From assembly GCA_900544475.1 (NCBI GenBank), contig UQVU01000125.1, positions 1 to 5,250 of the forward strand: a stretch of DNA of 5,250 bases, given 5' to 3'. The DNA comes from an uncultured Butyricicoccus sp. (GTDB lineage: Bacteria > Bacillota > Clostridia > Oscillospirales > Butyricicoccaceae). A program made the position numbers and the translations under genes. Every line of letters begins with the position of its first letter. Within the stretch, counting starts at the first letter, position 1. The notes below the pieces were generated by a model that saw nothing but the letters and a program-made list of their open reading frames with translations, was not told where the DNA came from and made no database searches. Of this stretch, positions 1-5,250 are shown piece by piece.

Positions 1-1194
1 CACCATCTTCCGGAAAACTATGACAGAGAGGAATTTACACGCATCAAGCAGGCGGCGGAGAAAATCCGCAAGACGGCTGACGTGCTTATCGTAATCGGCA
101 TCGGCGGCTCGTATCTGGGCGCGAGAGCGGCCATCGAGTTCGTAAACGGCCAGATGTACAATCAGGTGCGCCCGGAGGGCACGCCCGAGGTCTACTTCGC
201 GGGCAACAACATTTCGTCGAGCTATCTGAACGACCTCGTGAAGATCATCGGCGACCGCGATTTTTGCATCAACGTCATCTCCAAGTCGGGCACGACGACC
301 GAACCGGCCATCGCGTTCCGCATTTTCAAGGAGCTGTGCGAAAAGAAGTACGGCCGTGAGGGCGCGAAGGAGCGCATCTTCGCTACCACCGACAAGGAGC
401 GCGGCGCGCTCAAGCAGCTCGCGGACGACGAGGGCTACGAAACCTTCGTGGTGCCGGACGACATCGGCGGACGCTTTTCTGTGCTGACGCCGGTCGGTCT
501 GCTGCCGATGGCGGCGGCGGGCGTCAGCATCGACGAGGTCATGGAGGGTGCGGCGCAGGCGCGCATCGAAAACAGCCACTCCACCGACCACCTCGCGGCA
601 AAATACGCCGCGCTGCGCAGCATTCTGCACCGCAAGGGCAAGTCGATGGAAATCCTCGTCAACTACGAGCCGGCGCTCGTCATGCTCGGCGAGTGGTTCA
701 AGCAGCTGTTCGACGAGTCCGAGGGCAAGGACCACAAGGGCATTTTCGCTACGAGCGCGAATTTCTCGACCGACCTGCATTCCATCGGTCAGTTCATTCA
801 GGACGGCACGCGCATGATGTTCGAAACTGTGCTGTGGGTGCGTGAGCCGCGCTCGGAGAGCATCATCAAGGAGGAAAAGGACGATATCGACGGCCTGAAC
901 TACCTCGCGGGCAAGAGCGTTCAGTTCGTCAACTCCAAGGCATATCAGGGCACGCTGCTTGCGCACGTGGACGGCGGCACGCCTAATATCGTGTTCGAAA
1001 TCGACCGCGCGGACGCTTGGCACTTCGGCTACCTCGTTTACTTTTTCGAGAAGGCCTGCGGCATCTCCGGCTATCTGATCGGCGTCAATCCGTTCGACCA
1101 GCCGGGCGTCGAGGCCTACAAGAAGAATATGTTCGCTCTGCTCGGCAAGAAGGGCTACGAGCAGCGCAAAAAGTATCTGGAAGGCAGAATGTAA
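1..1194 (+). CDS. pgi: Glucose-6-phosphate isomerase, 5' end cut off by the window edge
   Basis: This cytosolic enzyme interconverts glucose 6-phosphate and fructose 6-phosphate in glycolysis and gluconeogenesis. The frame is open from base 1, so the start lies upstream. The 397 residues seen, against about 450 in Bacillus/Clostridium-type enzymes, imply that roughly 50 N-terminal residues are missing. Counting from base 1, the two SIS sugar-phosphate domains show GIGGSYLGA at residues 33-41 and SKSGTTTEP at 94-102. The first PGI family signature is at 154-166 ([13 protein letters not shown]) and the second lies around 330-360. By family alignment the likely catalytic residues are Glu239 in DESEGK, His260 in TDLHSIGQ and Lys374 in GVEAYK, and all are present. 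TAA is at 1192-1194. The short C-terminal region after Lys374 is normal. A terminator follows directly, so pgi is probably transcribed separately from the downstream genes. Nothing unusual was seen. Confidence 0.97.
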   Translation, partial: HHLPENYDREEFTRIKQAAEKIRKTADVLIVIGIGGSYLGARAAIEFVNGQMYNQVRPEGTPEVYFAGNNISSSYLNDLVKIIGDRDFCINVISKSGTTTEPAIAFRIFKELCEKKYGREGAKERIFATTDKERGALKQLADDEGYETFVVPDDIGGRFSVLTPVGLLPMAAAGVSIDEVMEGAAQARIENSHSTDHLAAKYAALRSILHRKGKSMEILVNYEPALVMLGEWFKQLFDESEGKDHKGIFATSANFSTDLHSIGQFIQDGTRMMFETVLWVREPRSESIIKEEKDDIDGLNYLAGKSVQFVNSKAYQGTLLAHVDGGTPNIVFEIDRADAWHFGYLVYFFEKACGISGYLIGVNPFDQPGVEAYKKNMFALLGKKGYEQRKKYLEGRM

Positions 1195-1216
1195 AAAGAA
1201 CACATAATATTTCACA

Positions 1217-1247
1217 GGAGCAGGGAAGATTTCTCTGCTCCCTTTTT
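1217..1247 (+). terminator. Intrinsic terminator of pgi
   Basis: The left arm GGAGCAGGGAA (1217-1227) pairs with TTCTCTGCTCC (1231-1241). This gives an 11-bp stem with one G-U wobble and a 3-nt loop, followed by C and five T (1243-1247). It begins 22 bases after the pgi stop codon and is the classic rho-independent form. It separates pgi from the promoter that follows ten bases later. Confidence 0.9.
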
Positions 1248-1257
1248 ATGCAGATAC

Positions 1258-1286
1258 TTGCGTTCGGAGCAAAACGGGGGTATAAT
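1258..1286 (+). promoter_or_regulatory. Sigma-A type promoter for the coaX-panT run
   Basis: A -35 like TTGCGT (1258-1263, 3 of 6 consensus bases) is followed by a 17-bp spacer and a perfect -10 TATAAT (1281-1286). Transcription should start near 1292-1294, leaving a leader of only about 25 bases before the coaX start. The leader therefore has no room for a riboswitch. No extended -10 TG and no clear operator were seen. This is the only good promoter seen ahead of the four rightward genes. Confidence 0.75.
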
Positions 1287-1301
1287 AAACTGAAAAAGTA
1301 T

Positions 1302-1310
1302 GGAGGAGGT
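1302..1310 (+). promoter_or_regulatory. Ribosome-binding site that fixes the coaX start
   Basis: GGAGGAGGT lies six bases before the ATG at 1317 and is a near-complete match to the anti-Shine-Dalgarno. The same frame is open far upstream, into pgi, so this site and the promoter at 1258-1286 decide the start. Confidence 0.85.
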
Positions 1311-1316
1311 CTGCAT

Positions 1317-2096
1317 ATGCTCATTACCGTTCTCGCGGAGAACAGCCATATCCGCGCGGTCGGCTTCGAAGGGGAGGAAATCCGTTTCCATGCCTCTATC
1401 CAGACCGAGCCGCGGCAGACCTCGGATTACTACAACCTCATGCTGACGCAGCTGTTCACGCTCTACGGCGTGTCCGGCGAGCATATCACCGGCGTGGTTC
1501 TCGCATCGGTCGTGCCGCAGCTGACGCCTGCGCTGACGGGGGCGCTCGCGCGTATCGCGGGCAGCCGACACAAGGTGCTCAGCCTGTCGAGCGGCGTCAA
1601 GACCGGCCTCAACATCCGCTCGGACCAGCCGCAGCAGGTCGGCACCGACCGCGTAGCCGCCGCTGTGGGCGCGAAAGCGAGGGGAAAGCTGCCCTGCGTC
1701 ATCGTGGACTGCGGCACGGCGACAACGTTTACCGTGCTCGACGAGAACGGCGCTCTGGTCGCGTCCGCCATCACCGCGGGCGTGGAGCTTTCGCTTGAGG
1801 CGCTCCGCACGCAGACCGCGCAGCTGCCGACCGTTGCGCTCACGCGCGGCGCGAAGTACGACGTCATGGCGCGGAACACGGCGGACGCCATGCGCATCGG
1901 CGCGGTGCTCGGCGCGGCCGCCATGGTGGATGGTCTGGTCGGGCGGTATGCCGCCTGCCTCGGCAGTACGCCGCAGGTCTGGCTGACCGGCGACTGTGCG
2001 CCGCTTATCGCACCCCATCTCTCCATCGACTGGGACCGCACGGACGACCTGATTTTCGAGGGTCTGCGGCTCGTCTGGAGCAGAAACCGGGGCTAA
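1317..2096 (+). CDS. coaX: Type III pantothenate kinase homologue with altered N-terminal phosphate motif
   Basis: Type III pantothenate kinase (ASKHA fold, cytosolic, dimeric) phosphorylates pantothenate with ATP, the first step of CoA synthesis. The 259-residue length is normal for the family. Family signatures seen are SVVP at 64-67, TGLNI at 96-100, VGTDR at 108-112 (Asp111 matches the catalytic aspartate), DCGTATTF at 131-138 (second phosphate motif) and APLIAP at 228-233. The C-terminal FEGLRLVWSRN (247-257) also fits the family. Oddly, the first phosphate/nucleotide motif, normally D-x-G-N-T at residues 6-10, reads L-A-E-N-S, so the conserved Asp and Gly are lost. The family's A-P-G is TAG (153-155), and T-G-G-L-A is TGDCA (224-228). 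The frame is intact and expression signals are strong, so this is not simple gene decay. The next gene is a probable pantothenate transporter. Family membership is certain; kinase activity is uncertain and it could be a regulatory pseudoenzyme. Confidence 0.85.
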   Translation: MLITVLAENSHIRAVGFEGEEIRFHASIQTEPRQTSDYYNLMLTQLFTLYGVSGEHITGVVLASVVPQLTPALTGALARIAGSRHKVLSLSSGVKTGLNIRSDQPQQVGTDRVAAAVGAKARGKLPCVIVDCGTATTFTVLDENGALVASAITAGVELSLEALRTQTAQLPTVALTRGAKYDVMARNTADAMRIGAVLGAAAMVDGLVGRYAACLGSTPQVWLTGDCAPLIAPHLSIDWDRTDDLIFEGLRLVWSRNRG

Positions 2097-2169
2097 CGTT
2101 TCAATTTGTTAAAAATTTTGCCCTGTACTCGGCGGAAAAAGTGCTGAGACGGGAGCGGGAGGAATAAAA

Positions 2170-2811
2170 ATGAATAACAAAACCACCAACGTGCGCTTCC
2201 TTGCGCAGCTCGGTCTGCTTGCGGCGATCGAGATTGTCATGAAACTCATCGGCCTCGGCAGCGTGCCGGTCGGACCGCTGTATATGTCGTTCCTGACCGT
2301 GCCGATCGCGGTCGGCGCCATGACGCTCGGGCCGTCCGCCGGTGCAATTCTCGGCGCGGTGTTCGGTCTCGTCAGCTTCAAGGACGCCATGACCGGCGCT
2401 TCCGCCATGACCGGCGTATTTTTCCAGATCAGCCCGGTGCACACCTTTATCCTGTGCGTTGTCATGCGTGCAATCATGGGGTTCTGTGTCGGCCTGCTGT
2501 TTAAGGCGCTGCGCTTGATCGACCGCAAGGGCGGTTGGAGCTACTTTATCGGTGCGATTTCCGCGCCGCTGCTCAATACGCTGTTCTTCATGGGCTACAT
2601 CGTTGCGGTGTTCTACCAGACCGAGTATATTCAGGGGCTTGTTTCGACCAAGGGCGCAAGCAATCCGCTGATGTTCGTGGTACTGCTCGTCGGCGTACAG
2701 GGTCTCATCGAGGCCATCGTATGCTGCGCGGCAGGCGGCGTTATCACTCGTGCGGTCTCGTCCTTCCTCGGTACACGCGCACCGGCGAAAGCGGCAAAGA
2801 CGGAAGAATAA
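2170..2811 (+). CDS. panT: ECF transporter S component, probably pantothenate-specific (PanT)
   Basis: This is the substrate-binding membrane subunit of an energy-coupling factor transporter. S components of this kind capture a vitamin outside the cell and pair with a shared module of two ATPases and EcfT, which is not encoded in this window. The 213-residue protein has about six hydrophobic segments, near residues 10-29, 38-53, 55-71, 88-112, 124-149 and 166-195, which is the standard S-component topology. The first helix carries the small-x3-small pattern (Gly15, Ala19) typical of the surface that contacts EcfT. A basic and alanine-rich cytosolic tail ends the protein. The start is supported by GGGAGGA at 2157-2163, six bases before ATG. 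The gene follows coaX by 73 bases, with no terminator or good promoter between them, so co-transcription is likely. The S-component family call is firm. Pantothenate specificity is inferred mainly from the kinase neighbour; another vitamin is possible. Confidence 0.8.
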   Translation: MNNKTTNVRFLAQLGLLAAIEIVMKLIGLGSVPVGPLYMSFLTVPIAVGAMTLGPSAGAILGAVFGLVSFKDAMTGASAMTGVFFQISPVHTFILCVVMRAIMGFCVGLLFKALRLIDRKGGWSYFIGAISAPLLNTLFFMGYIVAVFYQTEYIQGLVSTKGASNPLMFVVLLVGVQGLIEAIVCCAAGGVITRAVSSFLGTRAPAKAAKTEE

Positions 2812-2818
2812 AAATAAC

Positions 2819-2853
2819 CATCCCCGGCGGTTTCAGCAATGACGCCGGGGATG
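2819..2853. other. Perfect 11-bp GC-rich hairpin between panT and the flavin reductase gene
   Basis: CATCCCCGGCG (2819-2829) pairs perfectly with CGCCGGGGATG (2843-2853) around a 13-nt loop. On the plus strand no T-run follows, so it is not a canonical terminator for panT. It could partly reduce read-through or protect the upstream mRNA end. Read on the minus strand, the stem is followed by GTTATTTTTATT, which does resemble an intrinsic terminator for antisense transcripts. A weak 4-bp hairpin, TGTC/GACA (2854-2867), follows immediately and touches the next ribosome-binding site. Confidence 0.7.
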
Positions 2854-2877
2854 TGTCGTATAAGACAGGAGAATGAT

Positions 2878-3462
2878 ATGGGAAAACAAAGCTGGAAGCC
2901 GGGCAATATGCTCAATCCCGTGCCGGCGGTCATGGTCAGCTGCGCGGATAAAGAGGGAAAGCCGAACATCATCACCATCGCATGGGCGGGCACAGTCTGC
3001 ACCAATCCGCCGATGGTTTCGATTTCGGTGCGTCCGACACGATATTCCTACGATATGATACGGGAAACGGGCGAGTTCGTTATCAACCTCACCACCGAAA
3101 AGCTGACGCGAGCCTGCGACTACTGCGGCGTTGTGAGCGGCCGGGAGGTCGATAAGTTCGCAAAGACGGGTCTGACGCCGCTTGCGGTCGAGGGCGTGTC
3201 CGCGCCCGGCATCGCGGAAAGCCCGGTGAACATCGCCTGCCGCGTGGTCGAGGAGCGTGCGCTCGGCAGCCACACCATGTTCCTCGCGGAGGTCGTGGGC
3301 GTGACGGCGGACGAGAAATACATGGACGAAACCGGCCGCTTCGACATCAACGGCACCGGCCTTATCATGTACTCGCACGGCGAATATTTCGGACTCGGCC
3401 GGAAGCTCGGCAAGTTCGGTTACAGCGTGCAGAAGAAAAAGCCGCGCCGCCGCGCAAAGTGA
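2878..3462 (+). CDS. Flavin reductase / flavoredoxin-like FMN-binding protein
   Basis: This 194-residue protein belongs to the flavin reductase-like (DIM6/NTAB, FMN-binding split-barrel) family. Members bind FMN and act as NAD(P)H:flavin oxidoreductases or flavoredoxin-type electron carriers in anaerobes. Family-type features are the N-terminal NPVPAVMVSCAD segment (13-24), PNIITIAWAGTVC (29-41), the PPMVSISVRPTRYS strand pair (44-57), EFVINL (66-71), CDYCGVVSGREVDKF (80-94) and the later strand HTMFLAEVVGV (122-132). The C-terminus is unusually basic (KKKPRRRAK, 186-194). An in-frame ATG at 2839 would add 13 residues, but it lies in a hairpin loop without a ribosome-binding site. The ATG at 2878 has AGGAG at 2867-2871 with proper spacing and is preferred. 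It lies 66 bases after panT. No redox partner is encoded nearby, so the physiological substrate cannot be named; a link to CoA metabolism is not shown. Confidence 0.88.
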   Translation: MGKQSWKPGNMLNPVPAVMVSCADKEGKPNIITIAWAGTVCTNPPMVSISVRPTRYSYDMIRETGEFVINLTTEKLTRACDYCGVVSGREVDKFAKTGLTPLAVEGVSAPGIAESPVNIACRVVEERALGSHTMFLAEVVGVTADEKYMDETGRFDINGTGLIMYSHGEYFGLGRKLGKFGYSVQKKKPRRRAK

Positions 3463-3489
3463 CGCAGAAAACGCAGAGGAGGGGTAGAG

Positions 3490-4032
3490 ATGGGGCAGCT
3501 GCCTGACATTTATCAGATCAAGTTCGAGCCGGACCTTCCGGACGATGTACTCATCGCGGCGGACGTCGGCGGCGAGGAGCAGCGCATCTGCGGCGAGGAC
3601 ATCTACCCTTATTGGGAGTATATCTACGAAAACGAGGGAGGCTTCGTTGAAACCGACGGGCGCTATATCCTGTGCGTGCTGCACACGGCCGGGATGCAGG
3701 GCGGCGTGGTGCTCTACTGGGACACGGTCGAGGAGGAGCTTGTCCATGTATCGGACGGGGCGTACTGCGTCGCGGCGGTCTGCTACAAGGGCGACGTCTA
3801 CACCCTCCAGCTCATCGAGCACTTCATGACCGAGCCGCATTTCGCGGTGTCGCGGGTGCCGTTCGGCGTGATGGACTGCTTTGCGGAGACCGAACCAGTC
3901 GAGTGGGACATTCCGGTGGACATGGATACCTTCTCGGGCGAGGTGGACGACATCAAGCTGCACGTATCGGACGACGGCGTGGCGGCGCTCATCGACGGCT
4001 GCCTTTTTGTACGTACAGGACGGCCGGAGTGA
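3490..4032 (+). CDS. Uncharacterised strongly acidic protein
   Basis: I do not recognise the family. The gene has a good start, with AGGAGG at 3477-3482 seven bases before ATG, and lies 27 bases after the flavin reductase gene, so it should be translated from the same transcript. The 180-residue product has 37 Asp/Glu against 8 Lys/Arg, which makes it very acidic. It has six cysteines (34, 62, 93, 98, 130, 171), with no CxxC pair, signal peptide or membrane segment evident. Alternating hydrophobic stretches such as YILCVLH (59-65), GGVVLYW (71-77) and GDVYTLQLI (101-109) suggest a mostly beta-strand, cytosolic fold. The C-terminal part resembles short beta-hairpins but no repeat could be defined. 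A transcription terminator follows 26 bases after the stop, so it is the last gene of the run. No function is proposed. Confidence 0.82.
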   Translation: MGQLPDIYQIKFEPDLPDDVLIAADVGGEEQRICGEDIYPYWEYIYENEGGFVETDGRYILCVLHTAGMQGGVVLYWDTVEEELVHVSDGAYCVAAVCYKGDVYTLQLIEHFMTEPHFAVSRVPFGVMDCFAETEPVEWDIPVDMDTFSGEVDDIKLHVSDDGVAALIDGCLFVRTGRPE

Positions 4033-4058
4033 CCGAAAATTCGCATACTGAGAAGTTC

Positions 4059-4094
4059 AAGCACAGCGTTCCGGAGCGGATGCTGTGCTTTTTT
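4059..4094 (+). terminator. Intrinsic terminator ending the coaX-panT run
   Basis: AAGCACAGC (4059-4067) pairs with GCTGTGCTT (4082-4090). The stem can extend inward by four more pairs, two of them wobbles, to a 6-nt loop. The T-run 4089-4094 follows, partly in the stem. It lies 26 bases after the acidic protein gene. About 100 bases without a recognisable gene separate it from the opposing terminator at 4199-4240. Confidence 0.9.
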
Positions 4095-4198
4095 GCCGAT
4101 TTCACATAGGGGAAAGGGGCGGTGGCTTCGCAACGCACAATTTGTACGCAGTGTATCACTATGAAATGGAGATTGCAAGGAAAAGAAAAAGAGGACAC

Positions 4199-4240
4199 AA
4201 AAATAAAATCCGCCGAAAGTCTGTCAAACAGTCGGCGGAT
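4199..4240 (-). terminator. Intrinsic terminator of the convergent minus-strand gene
   Basis: ATCCGCCGA (4208-4216) pairs with TCGGCGGAT (4232-4240). Inside it, CTGT/ACAG (4221-4231) adds a second short stem after a 4-nt bulge. Read on the minus strand, the stem is followed by TTTTATTTTT (complement of 4199-4208). It begins 12 bases after the stop codon of the minus-strand gene, as expected of its transcript end. Confidence 0.88.
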
Positions 4241-4251
4241 ATGCAGCAAGG

Positions 4252-5250
4252 TCAGTACAGAATGACTACATTGTTTTTGCGCATCCAGTTGAGCTTGGTC
4301 TGGGCGAGGGTCTGGATGGCGGCATCGGGGGAGCCAAAGCGCTTGACGTACAGCCTTTGCAGCTCCGCGAGGTCGTTGTAGGTGAGATAGGGGTAGTCCG
4401 CGCCGCCGCCGACACCCGCAGGGGACAGGCTGTAATGCAGGTTGCCGTCCGGGCGGATCCAGCGCGAAACCGTCTGGTCGATGCCCCGCACCATACGGTC
4501 GGCCACGAGGGCGTAGCGTTCCTCGCCGATGGAGGCCGCGAGGCGGTAGAGGAAAATCGCCTCGGCGGAGTGATGGTTGAGCGAGGTGTGCGTGGGTTTC
4601 GAGCCGTCCGGATGCCAGTAGTCCTGCACGAGGAGCGCGTCGCCGGTCGTAACGGGGGAGTGGTGGTTCTCGGCGTAGTCCACGAGGAAATCTGCGTAGC
4701 GCTGCGCCTGCGGCAGCCACTCGGTCACGCCGTAGTTCTCCGCCGCGTTCACGACAGCGAGCCAAAGGTCGGTGTTGAAGCGGGTGTCGTAGTAGCCCGG
4801 CTCGATGCCGTAGTCGTTTTTGAGCCATGTACTGCCCGCACGCGAGGGGATAAAGCCAAGCTCGTTCTGCTGGCGGCGCATGACGTCGAGCATGGAAATA
4901 CCGAGCATCCGGCATGCGCCGTCCTCAGGTACGCGCACTATCTTGCAGGTGATGTAGGCGCCGGGGAGGGCGTGAAAGTAGTTGTCGCCGAGCGGGTAGT
5001 ATTCGGGCGGCGCGGTATAGTAGTAGCCGTCAAAGCACCAGCGGTTGTCGTCGGTGAAGCGGTAGTTCTGCCAGTGGGTGAGCGTGTCGCTGTCGTTCCA
5101 GTCGAACAGCAGCTGTTCGGACGTCAGCGCGAGCGAGTCGCTGAACGCGCCGGCCGGGACTGAGCCGCTTTTCACCGAAAGGGCGAAGCCGTCGCGGGTT
5201 TCCGTCACTTCGAGCGTGCCGTCCGAGCCGGGGAGATATTCAATCATGCC
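4252..5250 (-). CDS. Probable alpha/alpha-toroid protein, carbohydrate-active enzyme-like, N-terminus outside window
   Basis: The frame is open to the window edge. An ATG occurs at 5247-5245, but no ribosome-binding site can be seen, so the true start is probably further out. From that ATG, 331 residues are visible. The first ~65 residues look like a beta-rich segment. From about residue 98 on there are paired amphipathic helices (about 98-127, 159-194, 224-240, 244-262, 287-325), separated by aromatic, glycine-rich loops such as GYYYTAPPEYY (74-84), GFIPSR (131-136), YYDTRFN (152-158), SLNHHSAEA (222-230) and RPDGNLHYS (265-273). This pattern fits six-hairpin glycosidase-type toroids. The C-terminal YPYLTYNDLAELQRLY region (285-300) also recalls the C-terminal domain of glucuronyl C5-epimerases. 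Substrate and enzyme class cannot be assigned. No secretion signal can be judged because the N-terminus is missing. It converges on the coaX run and has its own terminator, so it belongs to a separate transcription unit. Confidence 0.8.
   Translation of the reverse strand, partial: GMIEYLPGSDGTLEVTETRDGFALSVKSGSVPAGAFSDSLALTSEQLLFDWNDSDTLTHWQNYRFTDDNRWCFDGYYYTAPPEYYPLGDNYFHALPGAYITCKIVRVPEDGACRMLGISMLDVMRRQQNELGFIPSRAGSTWLKNDYGIEPGYYDTRFNTDLWLAVVNAAENYGVTEWLPQAQRYADFLVDYAENHHSPVTTGDALLVQDYWHPDGSKPTHTSLNHHSAEAIFLYRLAASIGEERYALVADRMVRGIDQTVSRWIRPDGNLHYSLSPAGVGGGADYPYLTYNDLAELQRLYVKRFGSPDAAIQTLAQTKLNWMRKNNVVILY

Noticed and set aside
1017..1316. A longer coaX reading frame starting inside pgi.
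   Set aside because: It overlaps pgi out of frame and crosses a terminator and a promoter. The ATG at 1317 has a strong ribosome-binding site and aligns with the family N-terminus.
1212..2018. Long minus-strand open frames opposite coaX (also 1463-2041).
   Set aside because: They lie on the reverse of a recognisable coaX-family gene, run into the pgi terminator and coaX promoter, and give low-complexity Arg/Ala-rich products.
2097..2169. An AT-rich patch and a weak 6-bp inverted repeat (CTCGGC/GCTGAG, about 2128-2148) ahead of panT, considered as a promoter or riboswitch.
   Set aside because: No -35/-10 pair with proper spacing is present, the gap of 73 bases is too short for a known vitamin riboswitch, and the stem has only six pairs including a wobble.
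2839..2877. An upstream in-frame ATG for the flavin reductase.
   Set aside because: It sits in the loop of the hairpin, lacks a ribosome-binding site, and the added 13 residues are encoded mainly by the hairpin.
2833..3963. A 376-codon minus-strand open frame opposite the flavin reductase and acidic protein genes.
   Set aside because: It spans two plus-strand genes that have good ribosome-binding sites, one of them a clear protein family. Its product is rich in His, Arg, Ala and Val with no recognisable domain, as expected for the reverse of GC-rich codons.
4150..4178. A promoter-like pair on the minus strand, TTGCAA-17-TACACT.
   Set aside because: Each box matches only 4 of 6 consensus bases. 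No gene lies downstream on that strand, and it would read only antisense to the acidic protein gene.
4357..5163. A 268-codon plus-strand open frame opposite the minus-strand toroid gene.
   Set aside because: The product is a Val/Arg/Ala/Gly-rich low-complexity chain. The minus-strand frame has a globular, aromatic-rich composition and a matching terminator.

Overview
The window comes from a moderately GC-rich chromosome. It suggests a Gram-positive anaerobe of the class Clostridia (Oscillospiraceae or Butyricicoccaceae-like), which is inferred from four things. The glucose-6-phosphate isomerase is of the Bacillus/Clostridium type. The ribosome-binding sites are strong and GGAGG-like. There is a sigma-A type promoter. 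An ECF-type vitamin transporter S component sits beside a type III pantothenate kinase homologue. No phage, insertion sequence, CRISPR or RNA gene was seen.

Layout: (1) 1-1194, the 3' part of pgi (glycolysis), closed by a strong intrinsic terminator at 1217-1247. (2) A promoter at 1258-1286 starts a four-gene rightward run: a coaX-like gene (1317-2096), an ECF S component that is probably PanT (2170-2811), a flavin reductase/flavoredoxin-like protein (2878-3462) and a very acidic protein of unknown function (3490-4029 plus stop). The run ends at an intrinsic terminator at 4059-4094. (3) A convergent gene on the minus strand (4252-5250, 5' end outside the window) encodes a probable alpha/alpha-toroid protein, possibly carbohydrate-active, with its own terminator at 4199-4240.

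The coaX-panT pair is a pantothenate uptake and CoA-entry module: PanT would bind external vitamin B5 for an ECF energising module encoded elsewhere, and the kinase would trap it as 4'-phosphopantothenate. The most notable point is that the CoaX homologue lacks the normal N-terminal nucleotide/phosphate motif (D-x-G-N-T reads L-A-E-N-S) and has changes at other conserved positions, yet keeps the other signatures, an intact frame and a strong promoter and ribosome-binding site. It may be a divergent kinase or a regulatory pseudoenzyme. The flavin reductase and acidic protein have no evident role in this pathway and may simply be co-transcribed. A perfect 11-bp hairpin lies between panT and the flavin reductase gene. 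It lacks a U-tract in the sense direction but has one on the opposite strand.

Most of the window is ordinary housekeeping content. I did not find a convincing new multi-gene system.
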